Source of the DNA: Halobellus ruber
GTDB taxonomy: Archaea > Halobacteriota > Halobacteria > Halobacteriales > Haloferacaceae
DNA length: 64,000 nucleotides
Direction of reading: 5' to 3'
Assembly (NCBI RefSeq): GCF_014212355.1
Contig: NZ_JACKXD010000008.1
Span: 1-64,000, forward strand
Every line of letters starts with the position of its first letter. Positions within the stretch are counted from its first letter, which is position 1. The notes under the pieces were generated by a model, which worked only from the letters and a program-made list of their open reading frames with translations, did no database searches and was not told where the DNA came from. Of the stretch, positions 7,998 to 19,054 are shown one piece after another. Both the position numbers and the translations under genes were made by a program.

Positions 7998-8503
7998 GCG
8001 CTCAGGACCGCTTTCCCGACGCCGAGGGGCTGCGGGTTCGCCGACCCCGATGACGCCCATCTGACGCCGTTTCTCCTCGGCGATACCGACCCCGAGCGGG
8101 TGGGCGACGTCGAGTCGGCGCCGAAACGCGCGGTCGGGGACGCCGGCGTCGACCCCTTCGGGCTACGCGTCGGCGGGTTCGGCGTCTTTCCCGCCCTCGA
8201 CCACATCAGCGTGGTGTGGGCGGGCGTCCGCGAGGGCGGCGGTGTCGCAGAGACCACGCGGCTCAACGGGGCGATCGAGCGCGAACTCGACCGCTGGGGT
8301 TCGAGGGCGACGATCACGCGTTCACCCCGCACGTCACGCTCGCCCGGATGGACGACGCCCGCAGGAAGGAGTTGGTGCAACGCGTCGTCCGCGAGACGGA
8401 CCCGGACCTCGGATCGTTCCGGGTCGAGACGGTCCGGCTGACACAGAGCACGCTCACCGACGACGGACCGGTTTACGAGACGCTGCGGGCGGTCGAGCTG
8501 TAA
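7998..8503 (+). pseudogene. decayed partial copy of thpR
   Basis: From CAGGACCGCTT onward the DNA parallels the intact thpR (6370-6870) for about 500 bases. It lacks the first 20-odd codons, including the start. The first HxTx motif reads DAHLTPFLLG. A one-base deletion near 8290-8297 (GAACTCGACCGCTGGGG compared with GAACTCGCGGATCTGGGG) shifts the frame, so FTPHVTLARM and the C-terminus continue in another frame to the stop at 8501-8503. It is therefore a 5'-truncated, frameshifted duplicate. Divergence from the intact copy is considerable, so the duplication is not recent, or it came from a related strain. Confidence 0.85.
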
Positions 8504-8639
8504 GCTCTCTCCAGCTGCCGTCGGGGTTCCGGGCTTGGTGTCAACCGTGAGACCGTGCGAACGGAGACCGGTATCGGTATTGATAATTGCAGACCAGAGT
8601 TAAATGTGGCAATCGTCGACACGGCCGTATACACGGAGT

Positions 8640-9773
8640 ATGAACGTCACGAACGAAGCGAGCGCCCGCGGCGGGCTGATCGTCATCCTGGGTGTCGGAG
8701 CGGCGTTCCTCTCACTCCACACGTTCCACGCCGTCGGCGAAGGCGAGGACCTGCGGACGCTTCTGCTTGGGATTCTGATTCCGGCGGGGTTTGCGCTCGG
8801 GATCCTCGCGGGCGGGATCTGGCTCCATCGGAGCGGATTTGACGACGCGTACATCCCGCGCGCGGCGGTGTGGTGCGTCGGTGGCGCCGTCGCGCTGGCC
8901 GTAATGGCGGTGCTCACGATCCTCTACCAGCACGCCGAGGGGGTGACCGTGAGCGATCAGCTGTTCGTCGTCGTCAACGCGGCGTCGGGTGGCGGGCTGG
9001 TTGGGCTCGTCGTCGGCGTCTACGAAACCCGCCAGCACACCGCCCGGGCGGAGGTCGACCAGCTGACCCGGCACCTGACTGTCCTCAACCGCGTGCTCCG
9101 CCACGACATCCGCAACAACGCGAACGTGATCCAGGGTAACGCCGAACTTCTCGCCGACTGCCCGACCGATCCGGGCGAACGGGCCCGCATCATCAAGCGG
9201 CAGGCCGCCGACCTGGTCGAACTCGGAGAGCACGCAAAGGAGATCGAGCGGCTCCTCCACGCCGACGACGCCGAACGCGAAGTCGTCGGCCTCGCGGCCC
9301 AGGTCGAGGCCTGCTGTGAACAGCTCTCACGGGAGTACCCGGGCGCCGACATCGATGCGTCGCTTCCGGACGACCTCCCGGTGCTCGCACACCCGCTCGT
9401 CAGCTCCGCGTTGTTGAATCTGATCGAGAACGCGATCGAACACAACGACACGTCGACACCCCGCGTCGAGATCGACTCGACGACCACCGCACGCGGCGGG
9501 GCGGAGTTCGCGACGGTCCGGATCGCGGACGACGGCCCAGGGATCCCCGACAGCGAACTCGCGGCGCTGGAGCGCGGCTACGAGACGGACCTCGAACATA
9601 TGAGCGGACTCGGGCTGTGGCTGGTCAACTGGATCGCAATCGAGTCGGGCGGCGACGTGTGGTTCGAGGAGAACGACCCCACGGGGACCGTCGCGTGCCT
9701 CCGGCTGCCGCGCGCGCCGGCGGCCACGGCCGCAACGCCCGCGGTGGGCCGGGCGAGCGCCGCCCGTCGGTGA
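8640..9773 (+). CDS. membrane sensor histidine kinase
   Basis: The 377-residue protein has four predicted membrane helices (about residues 10-125) and no visible PAS domain. The kinase core follows: H-box VLRHDIRNNANVIQGNAELL, N-box LLNLIENAIEHND, G1 ADDGPGIPD and G2 GLGLWLVNWIA. The H-box form RHDIRNN is typical of haloarchaeal kinases. It would autophosphorylate on histidine and pass phosphate to a response regulator, and none is adjacent. I chose the ATG at 8640 (MNVTNEASARG); the frame opens upstream but lacks a better start. The C-terminus is an Ala/Arg-rich tail. Confidence 0.9.
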   Translation: MNVTNEASARGGLIVILGVGAAFLSLHTFHAVGEGEDLRTLLLGILIPAGFALGILAGGIWLHRSGFDDAYIPRAAVWCVGGAVALAVMAVLTILYQHAEGVTVSDQLFVVVNAASGGGLVGLVVGVYETRQHTARAEVDQLTRHLTVLNRVLRHDIRNNANVIQGNAELLADCPTDPGERARIIKRQAADLVELGEHAKEIERLLHADDAEREVVGLAAQVEACCEQLSREYPGADIDASLPDDLPVLAHPLVSSALLNLIENAIEHNDTSTPRVEIDSTTTARGGAEFATVRIADDGPGIPDSELAALERGYETDLEHMSGLGLWLVNWIAIESGGDVWFEENDPTGTVACLRLPRAPAATAATPAVGRASAARR

Positions 9774-9822
9774 CCCTGCCGACCCGTCGTCGGGGAATCC
9801 ACGGGCGCCGGCGGCACCGGCT

Positions 9823-11509
<1,687 letters not shown>

Positions 11510-11618
11510 TACCAGTACGACGCGGCCGGGGAGGAAGTGCCTTGCGACCCTGGTATCGTCTGCCGTCGCTCGCGACGCCGCCGACCCCCGGACGGTACTG
11601 ATCCGTGCGCCCGGACCG

Positions 11619-12395
11619 TCACGCGTCCACGCTGTCGAGGAACCCGAGCAGGTCGTCGTTGACGCGGCGCGACGCCTCGACGTGGACCAGGTGCCCGGCG
11701 TCGGCCACCTCGCGGAACTCCCCGCGGGGGAGCCCCTCGGCCAGCGCGGCGCCGCGCGAGGCGGGCCAGACCGGATCGTCGCCGCCGTGGATCACGAGCG
11801 CCGGCCGGGTGATCTCGTAGAGCCCATCGGAGACGTCGAACGCCGCGGCCGCCGCGGCGTGGGCCTCGAAGGTGGGCCGGGCGGCGTCCTCGGCGGTCCG
11901 CCACCCGACGATCCGCTCGACGGCGTCGGGGTGGGCCTCGGCGAACGACTCGGAGACGCCTGCCGCGACCGCCCGCTCGACGGCGTCGGGGTCGGCGGGG
12001 TCGGCCCACAACGGGTCGAGGTCGAGGCCGTCCCCGGACGCGGCGGTCCCGATCAGCACGAGACTCCCCACCCGCGAGGTCGACAGCGCGGCCTGTAGCG
12101 CCACCATTCCGCCGAGTCCCGCGCCGACGACGTGGGCGGTGTCGACCCCGGCGTCGGCGAGCACTGCCGCGAGATCCGCCGCCAACGCGTCGACGCCGTC
12201 GACCGCCGCCCCCCCGCCGGAGCGGCCGACGCCCCGGAGGTCTGTCACCAGGCTCTCGTAGGGGCCGGCGACGGCGCGGTGTTGCCACCCCCACTGCCAC
12301 GCCCCGTAGCCGGCGTCGCCGACGAACGCGACCGTCTCGCCGGTACCCGCGGTCTCGTAGTACAGCGTCGCGCCGTCGCGTGAGAGGGTCGGCAT
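11619..12395 (-). CDS. alpha/beta-hydrolase-fold protein lacking the usual nucleophile serine
   Basis: The 258-residue protein has a typical alpha/beta-hydrolase layout. It includes an oxyanion-type start, a TDLRGVGRSG turn, the nucleophile elbow, a cap region and a C-terminal Asp (IHGGDDPVWP) and His (DAGHLVHVEAS). The elbow reads HVVGAGLGGMVAL where the family has G-x-S-x-G, so the nucleophile position is glycine. The protein may be a non-catalytic or differently catalytic member. The ATG at 12393-12395 (MPTLSRDGATLYYE) starts the fold; upstream codons in that frame are not conserved-looking. Confidence 0.88.
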   Translation of the reverse strand: MPTLSRDGATLYYETAGTGETVAFVGDAGYGAWQWGWQHRAVAGPYESLVTDLRGVGRSGGGAAVDGVDALAADLAAVLADAGVDTAHVVGAGLGGMVALQAALSTSRVGSLVLIGTAASGDGLDLDPLWADPADPDAVERAVAAGVSESFAEAHPDAVERIVGWRTAEDAARPTFEAHAAAAAAFDVSDGLYEITRPALVIHGGDDPVWPASRGAALAEGLPRGEFREVADAGHLVHVEASRRVNDDLLGFLDSVDA

Positions 12396-12439
12396 ACGTC
12401 CCACCAGACACTCCAGAGGCGTTATCCCGTCGGCTCCGC

Positions 12440-13027
12440 TCACCTGCTCCGACGCTGGACGTCCCACTCCGCGTCGCCGTCCTCGTACTCGACGACGCCG
12501 TCGAAGATCGTCTTGAGAAGTTCGATCGTCCGGTCGTCCTCGGCGATCGGGTCCGCGTAGACCTGCATCTCCCCGCCGCTTTGTCGGACCTGCGCCTCCA
12601 GAACGTGCAGGAACTGGTAGGCTTCCTGCTGGTCGGCGTACTGGAGCAGCACCGTCAGGCTCTCGATGACGGCAGTGGGGTCCTCCCATCGGTTCAGATA
12701 CGGGGTGGCCTTCACTCCGACTCCGGTGAGGTTCGAGGGCGTCGCCACCGTCTTCACCTCGACGTCCTCGGGGGCGTCGCCGGTCGCGAGCTCCGGGGTC
12801 GTGACCACCGCCGCCGAGTCGGGTTCCGCGCCGAGGACGTCACACCAGTGGTCGTACCACGCCTCGGGCTGTTTGGAGAGCGACACGCCGAGCAGATCCG
12901 CCGCCTCGGGCTCGCCGACGAGCGCCCGCTTGCACTTCGTCTCCGCGTGCGACGTCGACTGCGGACGGAGGACCAACACCGACCGCGCGTCGTCGACCTC
13001 GGCGGCGGCGTCCGATACTGAGTCCAC
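12440..13027 (-). CDS. conserved haloarchaeal protein, RecA/KaiC-like fold suspected
   Basis: The 195-residue protein (GTG start at 13025-13027, MDSVSDAAAEVDD) has a strand ARSVLVLRPQSTSHAETKCK and later an AVIESLTVLLQYADQQEAYQ helix. The order resembles the C-terminal half of RecA/KaiC-like domains without a Walker A loop. Many haloarchaeal paralogues of this kind exist, with unknown function. A GATTTATTCGG box sits about 28 bases upstream of the GTG, supporting this start as leaderless. An upstream GTG at 13045 would lie inside the promoter and is less likely. Confidence 0.65.
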   Translation of the reverse strand: MDSVSDAAAEVDDARSVLVLRPQSTSHAETKCKRALVGEPEAADLLGVSLSKQPEAWYDHWCDVLGAEPDSAAVVTTPELATGDAPEDVEVKTVATPSNLTGVGVKATPYLNRWEDPTAVIESLTVLLQYADQQEAYQFLHVLEAQVRQSGGEMQVYADPIAEDDRTIELLKTIFDGVVEYEDGDAEWDVQRRSR

Positions 13028-13048
13028 ATTCCGTCTCGCTAACACTTC

Positions 13049-13059
13049 CGAATAAATCT
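13049..13059 (-). promoter_or_regulatory. TATA-like box for the 12440-13027 gene
   Basis: On the minus strand this reads AGATTTATTCGG-like, centred about 28 bases before the GTG at 13027. That is the usual spacing for a leaderless haloarchaeal transcript. Confidence 0.5.
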
Positions 13060-13094
13060 TGCGTTGGCCGGCCCGGGGAGTCGCTTCCCCGCCG

Positions 13095-15866
13095 TCAGGC
13101 CCGCTGGACCGCCCGCAGGACCTCCGGCGCGGATTCGAGGGCGTCGTCGAGGGCGTCGACGTCGGGGCCGCCGCCCTGGGCGAAGTCCGGCGGGCCGCCG
13201 CCGCCGCCGCCGACCTCGGCGGCGAGCCGGCCGACCACCTCCCCGGCGTTGATCCCGACGCCGTCGGGAACGCCGACCACGAACTGTGCGCTGTCGCCGG
13301 CGCCGGAGCCCAGCACCGCGACGACCCCGTCGTCGACTAAGGCGTTCGCGGTCGCCCGGAGTTCGTCGGGGTCGGCGTCGAGCCGGCGTACCGCGGCGGG
13401 GGTGCCGTCGATGTCGATCGTGTCGTCGGCCGTCGCCCGGGCCTCCGCGAGTTCCGTCCGCAGCCGGTCGATGGTCTTGCCGCGCTCCTTCCACTCGGTG
13501 AAGAAGCGCTCTGCGGTCTCGGGCACGTCCTCGGGCGTGACGTCGAGGACGTCCGCCGCCTCGTAGAGCGCATCCTCGGTACGCTGGGTGGCCTCGATCG
13601 CGGCGTCGCCCGCGGCGAAGGTCAGCCGCTCGATCCCGTCCTGGACCGGTTCCGCCGAGAGCACCTTGATCGCGCCGATGTCGCCGGTCCGGCCCACGTG
13701 GGTGCCGCCGCAGGCCTGGACGTCCTCGTCGATGGTGATCGTCCGGATCCGCGTCCCCGGCGGGATCCCGCCCTGATACAGGTCGAAGCCGTGTTCGGCC
13801 TCCGCCTCGTTGCGATCGGGCCAGGACTGCTCCACCTGGCAGTTCCGCATCACGAGGTCGTTTGCGACCGCCTCGATCTCTTTGACGTCCTCGCGGGTGA
13901 GCCGCTCGTAGTGGGTGACGTCCAGCCGCGCGCTGTCGGTTCCCTTCCGGGCGCCCGCCTGCCGGACGTGCTCGCCGAGGACCCGCCGGGCGGCGAACCC
14001 GACCACGTGGGTCGCGGTGTGGTGGCGCATGAGCCGCCACCGGCGCTCGGCGTCGAGTTGCCCGCGGACGAACTCCCCGGTCCCCGGGTTGCCGTCGGTT
14101 CGGTGGACGACCACGCCGTCGTGCTCCTGGACGTCGGTTACCTGGACGGTCACGTCGTCGGTGGCGAGGGTGCCGTGGTCGGCCGGCTGGCCGCCGCCCT
14201 CGGGGTAGAACATCGTCTGATCCAGGACGACGTCGTAGCCGTCGCCGCGCTCGAAGACGTCGAGGACGACCGCCTCGAACTCGGTGCGCTCCTGATCGTC
14301 GTAGAACAGCTTCTCGGTCTCCGGGAGGTCCGCGAGCCCGTCGTCGTAGTCTCCCTCGGCCTCGGCCGCGTCCGCGCCGGTGTGTCTGTCGGCGACCAGC
14401 GAGTAGAAGTCGTCGGGTACGTCGACGCCCGCGCCGTAGTCGTCGGCGATCTCCGCGACCATATCGGGCTGGATGCCGTGGGAATCGTACAGTTCGATGA
14501 GTTCGTCCACCGGGATCGGCTCCCCGCGGTCGGCGTACTCAGCCGCCAGCGACTCCACCTTCCGGCGGCCGCGCTCGAGCGTCTCGCGGTACTTCCGCTC
14601 CTCGGTCCGGACGATGTCGCGGATGGTGTCGCGGTTCTCGTAGCCCAGACGTTCGGCCTGCATATCCACGAGCTCGTCGAGCGGAGCGTCGACGCCGACG
14701 TCGTCGACGAGGCGTTTGGTCCGCCGGAGCACCATCCGCGCGAGGTAGCCCGTCCCGACGTTCGAGGGAACGATCTCGTCGCCGAACATGTACGCGAGCG
14801 TCCGGCAGTGGTCCGCGATCGCGTAGATGGTCTCTAAGGGTTCCAGCAGTTCGGTGAGTTCGGCGGCGTCGACGTCCAGTTGGTCCGCGACTTCCGCCCG
14901 CGCCGCGGTCAGGTTGTCGACCTCGTCGATGTCGAGGTAGCCGGAGAGTTTCGCCGCCCGGTGGACGAGCTGCTCCTCCTCGTCGGTGAGGCTGATCCCG
15001 GCGTTGTCCTTCAAAAAGTCGATGGCGTCGGGGTAGATCGCCTCGTAGACGGTGGCGGTGCCCTGCGAGACCCACGTCCAGCGTTCGAGGCCGTACCCGG
15101 TGTCGACGACGTAGGTGTCCATGTGCGAGTACCGGTTGCCGTCCTTCATCTCGTAGTCCCCATCCTCGTCTTGCTCCATCGACATAAAGACAAGCGTCGC
15201 GAGTTCGGCGCCGCGGTAGAGCACCTCGAAGGCGGGGCCGGCGTTGCCGCCGCCGACCCAGGGGTCCTCGATGTAGGTGACCTCCTCGAGGTCGACGCCC
15301 ATGTGTTCGAGGAACTGATCGCAGAGTTCGACCGTCTCGTCCTTCCAGTAGACCTCCCCCTGGTAGGCGTACTGCTCGGGGTTCTCGATGTCCTCCCTGG
15401 CGTTGAACGCGTGGTGGGCCATCATCTCGAAGGCCATCGTGTGCCGGCCGGTCTTGCCCACGTTGTCGATGTCCTGCATCCGGATGCAGGGCTGGGAGAC
15501 GGTGAGCGGGTTGGCCGGCGGCGGCGTCTGCCCGGAGGTGACAAGCGGCTGGAAGTCGTACACAGACGCCTGTGTCAGGAGGACGTCGTCGCGCCACCGG
15601 TTGGCGGCGACGGGGTAGGGGTCGATCCGCTCGTGGCCGTGTTCCTCGAAGAAAGAGAGGAACTCCTCGCGCATCTCCTCTAAGGTGTACTCCTGGTCGA
15701 AGCCGGGGTTGTCGATGAAGGAGTAGTCGTCTGCGGGGGGCTCGCCGCAGGTCTCGCGGTCGGGGTCGCGCGTCCAGAAGTAGACGTCAGTCACCGGACA
15801 CTGCTTCCGGTGGAAGCCTTCCTCCTCGAAGTACTCGAGCCGGTACTCCGCTTCGAGTTCACTCAT
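13095..15866 (-). CDS. alaS: alanyl-tRNA synthetase
   Basis: The 923-residue class II synthetase charges tRNA-Ala. It has the archaeal N-terminus [19 protein letters not shown]-like and the class II motif 2/3 region near [14 protein letters not shown] and GLERWTWV. An editing domain contains the zinc-binding [15 protein letters not shown] (HxxxH) and [13 protein letters not shown]. The C-terminal domain ends with a [15 protein letters not shown] loop. Start [20 protein letters not shown] is the usual archaeal N-terminus. Length is normal. The gene precedes nothing on its strand for about 70 bases and follows rfcS, which could share transcription. Confidence 0.97.
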   Translation of the reverse strand: MSELEAEYRLEYFEEEGFHRKQCPVTDVYFWTRDPDRETCGEPPADDYSFIDNPGFDQEYTLEEMREEFLSFFEEHGHERIDPYPVAANRWRDDVLLTQASVYDFQPLVTSGQTPPPANPLTVSQPCIRMQDIDNVGKTGRHTMAFEMMAHHAFNAREDIENPEQYAYQGEVYWKDETVELCDQFLEHMGVDLEEVTYIEDPWVGGGNAGPAFEVLYRGAELATLVFMSMEQDEDGDYEMKDGNRYSHMDTYVVDTGYGLERWTWVSQGTATVYEAIYPDAIDFLKDNAGISLTDEEEQLVHRAAKLSGYLDIDEVDNLTAARAEVADQLDVDAAELTELLEPLETIYAIADHCRTLAYMFGDEIVPSNVGTGYLARMVLRRTKRLVDDVGVDAPLDELVDMQAERLGYENRDTIRDIVRTEERKYRETLERGRRKVESLAAEYADRGEPIPVDELIELYDSHGIQPDMVAEIADDYGAGVDVPDDFYSLVADRHTGADAAEAEGDYDDGLADLPETEKLFYDDQERTEFEAVVLDVFERGDGYDVVLDQTMFYPEGGGQPADHGTLATDDVTVQVTDVQEHDGVVVHRTDGNPGTGEFVRGQLDAERRWRLMRHHTATHVVGFAARRVLGEHVRQAGARKGTDSARLDVTHYERLTREDVKEIEAVANDLVMRNCQVEQSWPDRNEAEAEHGFDLYQGGIPPGTRIRTITIDEDVQACGGTHVGRTGDIGAIKVLSAEPVQDGIERLTFAAGDAAIEATQRTEDALYEAADVLDVTPEDVPETAERFFTEWKERGKTIDRLRTELAEARATADDTIDIDGTPAAVRRLDADPDELRATANALVDDGVVAVLGSGAGDSAQFVVGVPDGVGINAGEVVGRLAAEVGGGGGGPPDFAQGGGPDVDALDDALESAPEVLRAVQRA

Positions 15867-15934
15867 TGCCCGTGAGTTGGCCAACGGCCGGGTAAAACAG
15901 TTCCGGGAGGGCCGCGGCCGCCGGGCGATCGACC

Positions 15935-18220
15935 CTACTCTCCGGCCGCCAGCGACGCCAAAAGCGCCTCCAGTTGGACCCGCTCGTTGGCGCCCGCGGT
16001 GATCCGGTAGTCGGCCTCGCCGATCCGCTCCATCAGCCGGATCGTGGTCCGGTCGTCGAGGTCGAAGTCCCACGCCGACCGGTGGAGTTGGTCGATGATG
16101 TCGCCGCCGGCCATCCCGGCGTCGACGAGCAGGGTCTCCAACTGCGACCGCGCGGCCGCGAAGTCGCCGTCGATCGCGGCCTCGACCATCTCCTCGATCT
16201 GCTCGGGGCGGGCGGTGGAGGTGATCAGATAGACCGCCTCCTCGTCGACGACCTCCCCGGTCGTCGCCGCCGCCTGCAGGGCGTTGATCGCGCGGCGCAT
16301 ATCCCCGCTTGCGGCGTAGACCAGCGCATCGAGGCCGTCCTCGGTCACCTCGATCCCCTCTGCGTCGGCGATCTCGACGATCTGCGCGCGGATCGCGTCG
16401 TCGCCGAGCGGCGAGAACCGGAACACCGCACACCGCGACTGGATCGGGTCGATGATCTTCGAGGAGTAGTTACACGACAGGATAAAGCGGGTGTTGTCGG
16501 CGAACTGCTCCATCGTGCGCCGGAGGGCTGACTGGGCGTCGTCGGTGTTGTGCGTTAGGACCCCGTTGGCGAGCATGAAGTTCGGCGTGTCCCGCATCGA
16601 GATGTTGTACGCCTTTCCACGGTGGCTGTAGTCGATACGGTCGATCGCTACCGTTTCGACTGCTTTCCGGCCGCCATCAGAAACGGCGGCAGCATCGAAC
16701 TCCTCCCGCTCGTAATGCTCGTGGTGTGGCAGTTCGCCGTCGCCGACGACGACGAACGTGTATCCGTCGCCGTATGTGTCGAGGAACTCCTCGACCTTCT
16801 CCGTCTGCCCCCACAGTTCGGCTACCCCTTTGACCTCGACTACCGTATTGCCGATCAGGAAGTCAGGGTGAAACACCGAATCCGACAGCTCGAACTCCGG
16901 CTCGTATTCGTACTCCACCCCGGCGTCCTGTAGCGCCTTTGCGACTTCGTACTCCCAGTCGGAACAGACGAGATGCCCGAGTTCTTCACTGTGCCTGATG
17001 TTCCCTCCGGTCGGTTCGTGTCCTTGTAGCGCCTCCGACACCTTCTGTGCGACTTCGGGATCACGCATCGGATTGTTGTCGCCGGTGATATCACGGACCG
17101 GATAATCGCGACTCTCGACCCATTTTTCGATGAGTTCCGATTTCGCTTCGGGGTCGAGGTTGTCCCACCATTCGGACACTGAATCTCCGATCCACTCCTT
17201 GACTGCGTCGGCATCGGCATCGACGACCCACTCTTCCCACGATGTCCCGGCTCGCATCTCGCTGAGTTCCTCACGGAACCGCTCGACCGTCTCCTCGTCC
17301 ATCTCCCAGAGGTTAGTTCCGTGGAAGTCGCCTCCGTAGTTGGGATTGTTCTCGCCTACGAACCGCCCGTCGGAGAGTTTTTTGACGATCTTCTCGCGTC
17401 GTTCGTCTGACCACTCCGTACCGTGCATCGGGTTCTTCTCACCCTGCATCTCGCGACTGTGCCCTTCGTTCTTACAGTCGAGTGAACAGAACCGACCCGC
17501 GGTCCAGTCGCCGCAGACCTCACACTGCGATACCCCGATATCGTTTTTGAACTCCGCGATCTCGTCGCCGGGCGACAGCTCCCGGAGCTCGGTTTCGACG
17601 AGCGTGCCGTCCTCGCCCACAACGAAGAACGGATGCGTGAGACTCGCAGTAACCGTCCGGCCGTCAGCCAACTTGACCTCAAAGAAGTCGGCGGTGCCGG
17701 AGTCAACAAGCTTCCCCTTGTCGGACTGAATCTCGTTCGTCTCGAAGTCGACCGAGGGCATCGGCTCTCCATCCTCGGAGACCTCCTCTATCGGCTTCAC
17801 CTCCGGTGACGACGGATACCCCGTGACAACCTCGGTTCCGGGAGGCACACACAACGAGTCCGCCTCGTCGAGGAATATCACCCGGTGGTCGTACCCGCCG
17901 AACGACGACCGCGCGAAGTTCTTGATCCGGTCGCGGACCACGTCGATCCCGCGCTCGTCGGAGGCGTTGAGTTCGAGGAAGTTCTCCTGCCAGTCGTCGC
18001 CGTAGATCGCTCTGGCGATCGCTGTCGATGCGGTAGTTTTTCCCACGCCGGCTGGGCCTGAAAACAGCAGGTGGGGAAGGTCGTCCTGTTCGACGTACGA
18101 CCGGAGTCTGTCGACGATGTCCTCCTGCCCGTGGATGTCGTCGAAGCGCTCCGGGCGGTACTTCTCGATCCAGATCTCCCGCCCCGCCGCGGCGTCCGCC
18201 GGCGCGTCGGCCTCGCTCAT
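15935..18220 (-). CDS. rfcS: replication factor C small subunit, interrupted by an intein
   Basis: The precursor is 761 residues and the spliced host protein would be 326 residues, normal for RfcS. The AAA+ clamp loader has Walker [10 protein letters not shown] (about 55-63) and Walker [11 protein letters not shown] (about 114-123). The sensor 1 region is [23 protein letters not shown] loads the PCNA sliding clamp at primer ends. The intein sits exactly after DEADSL and before [12 protein letters not shown], the most conserved point of the ATPase site. The ATG at 18218-18220 ([15 protein letters not shown]) is chosen over an arginine-rich upstream extension. Confidence 0.96.
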   Translation of the reverse strand: MSEADAPADAAAGREIWIEKYRPERFDDIHGQEDIVDRLRSYVEQDDLPHLLFSGPAGVGKTTASTAIARAIYGDDWQENFLELNASDERGIDVVRDRIKNFARSSFGGYDHRVIFLDEADSLCVPPGTEVVTGYPSSPEVKPIEEVSEDGEPMPSVDFETNEIQSDKGKLVDSGTADFFEVKLADGRTVTASLTHPFFVVGEDGTLVETELRELSPGDEIAEFKNDIGVSQCEVCGDWTAGRFCSLDCKNEGHSREMQGEKNPMHGTEWSDERREKIVKKLSDGRFVGENNPNYGGDFHGTNLWEMDEETVERFREELSEMRAGTSWEEWVVDADADAVKEWIGDSVSEWWDNLDPEAKSELIEKWVESRDYPVRDITGDNNPMRDPEVAQKVSEALQGHEPTGGNIRHSEELGHLVCSDWEYEVAKALQDAGVEYEYEPEFELSDSVFHPDFLIGNTVVEVKGVAELWGQTEKVEEFLDTYGDGYTFVVVGDGELPHHEHYEREEFDAAAVSDGGRKAVETVAIDRIDYSHRGKAYNISMRDTPNFMLANGVLTHNTDDAQSALRRTMEQFADNTRFILSCNYSSKIIDPIQSRCAVFRFSPLGDDAIRAQIVEIADAEGIEVTEDGLDALVYAASGDMRRAINALQAAATTGEVVDEEAVYLITSTARPEQIEEMVEAAIDGDFAAARSQLETLLVDAGMAGGDIIDQLHRSAWDFDLDDRTTIRLMERIGEADYRITAGANERVQLEALLASLAAGE
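16547..17851 (-). mobile_element. RfcS intein (435 residues) with PD-(D/E)XK-like endonuclease
   Basis: The N-terminal splice block starts with Cys1 ([12 protein letters not shown]) and the C-terminal block ends [11 protein letters not shown], followed by extein Thr+1. The TxxH block is ASLTHPFF. No LAGLIDADG motif is visible. The insert between the blocks (about residues 107-390) has a CEVCGDW...FCSLDC zinc finger and NUMOD3-like repeats ([24 protein letters not shown]). It also has a PD-(D/E)XK-like core, [11 protein letters not shown]...[15 protein letters not shown], with Asp330, Glu339 and Lys341 as putative catalytic residues. The coding sequence is less GC-rich than the exteins, as expected for a mobile insert. 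Confidence 0.92.
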
Positions 18221-18347
18221 ACGGGAGGGAGGGGCCCGGCGGGTCATAAACCACCCGCGTTGCGTCCGGCGGGCCCCGCCGGGCGCCGTGGACGGCCGCC
18301 GACCGCCGAGCGAAACCGGGAAACCCCGGCAGCGTCCATTCGAGGGT

Positions 18348-18578
18348 ATGCGCGTGACCGTCGAGGTCGTCGGCGAGGACACCCGCGAGGTCGACATCGG
18401 GGCCGAGGCGACCTACGCCGACCTCGCCCGATCGGTCGGCTACTCCCCCCACGAGGTGTCCGTGCTCGTCGACGGCGCCCCCGTGCCGGCGGATCAGCCC
18501 GTCGACGCCGACCGGGTGCGGGTCCTCCGGCTGATCAAGGGAGGGTCGTCGGGCGTCGACCCCGACAGCCCCCCGTGA
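18348..18578 (+). CDS. samp2: SAMP2-like ubiquitin-fold modifier with a C-terminal tail
   Basis: The 76-residue beta-grasp protein closely resembles Haloferax SAMP2 throughout, including SPHEVSVLVDG and VLRLIKGG. SAMP2 is activated by UbaA, attached to lysines, and supports tRNA thiolation. Characterised SAMP2 ends at the Gly-Gly, but here the frame continues ten codons (SSGVDPDSPP) to a TGA. The Gly-Gly at 65-66 is therefore internal and would need trimming before activation. Position 58, the chain-forming lysine in Haloferax SAMP2, is Arg here. The stop overlaps the GTG of the downstream GNAT gene, so the two are translationally coupled. Confidence 0.85.
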   Translation: MRVTVEVVGEDTREVDIGAEATYADLARSVGYSPHEVSVLVDGAPVPADQPVDADRVRVLRLIKGGSSGVDPDSPP

Positions 18579-19054
18579 CTCACGCCGTCCGCGGAACGAC
18601 CGCGGCCGACGCCGGGAGCGTGGGCCGCCTGCTGGACGCCGCGATGCTTTCGTTCGACCGCGAGCGGGTGCGGGACCGGGTCCGCGAGGGCGACGCGCTC
18701 GTTGCGGTCGTTCGCGGACACAACCGCGAGGAGCGGCGGGCCGCTGGAGCCGAGGCGAGCGACGACCGCGTGGTCGGCGCCTGCGTCCTCCGGCGGTCGG
18801 GTGCCGGCCCCGTCGAGATCGAGCAGATCGCCGTCCACCGGTCGCGTCGTGGACGGGGGATCGGGGCCGCGCTGGTCGCGGCGGCCGCGACGCGGACGGA
18901 CGGCCCGCTCGTCGCCCGGTTCCGCGAGGACGTCCGGCCGTTCTACGAGTCGCTGGGATTCGAGACCGAGGCGGTGGACGGTGACTCCACGGCAGACGAC
19001 GTCAATGCGGGCGGTAACGCAGCGGCCGACCGCCTCCGCGGGATCCTCAGGTGA
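18575..19054 (+). CDS. GNAT-family N-acetyltransferase
   Basis: The 159-residue protein starts with the GTG of the GTGA overlap with samp2. It has the acetyl-CoA-binding motif A, VEIEQIAVHRSRRGRGIGAA (about 88-107), and the FYESLGFETEA motif B. The family transfers acetyl groups to amines such as protein N-termini or lysines, and the substrate is unknown. Translational coupling to samp2 suggests a link to protein modification, an inference only. Its 3' end overlaps the convergent phosphohexomutase gene by 8 bases. Confidence 0.85.
   Translation: MTHAVRGTTAADAGSVGRLLDAAMLSFDRERVRDRVREGDALVAVVRGHNREERRAAGAEASDDRVVGACVLRRSGAGPVEIEQIAVHRSRRGRGIGAALVAAAATRTDGPLVARFREDVRPFYESLGFETEAVDGDSTADDVNAGGNAAADRLRGILR

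Noticed and set aside
14539-15597. 352-codon minus frame inside alaS
   Set aside because: Out-of-frame shadow of alaS with RRR-rich sequence.
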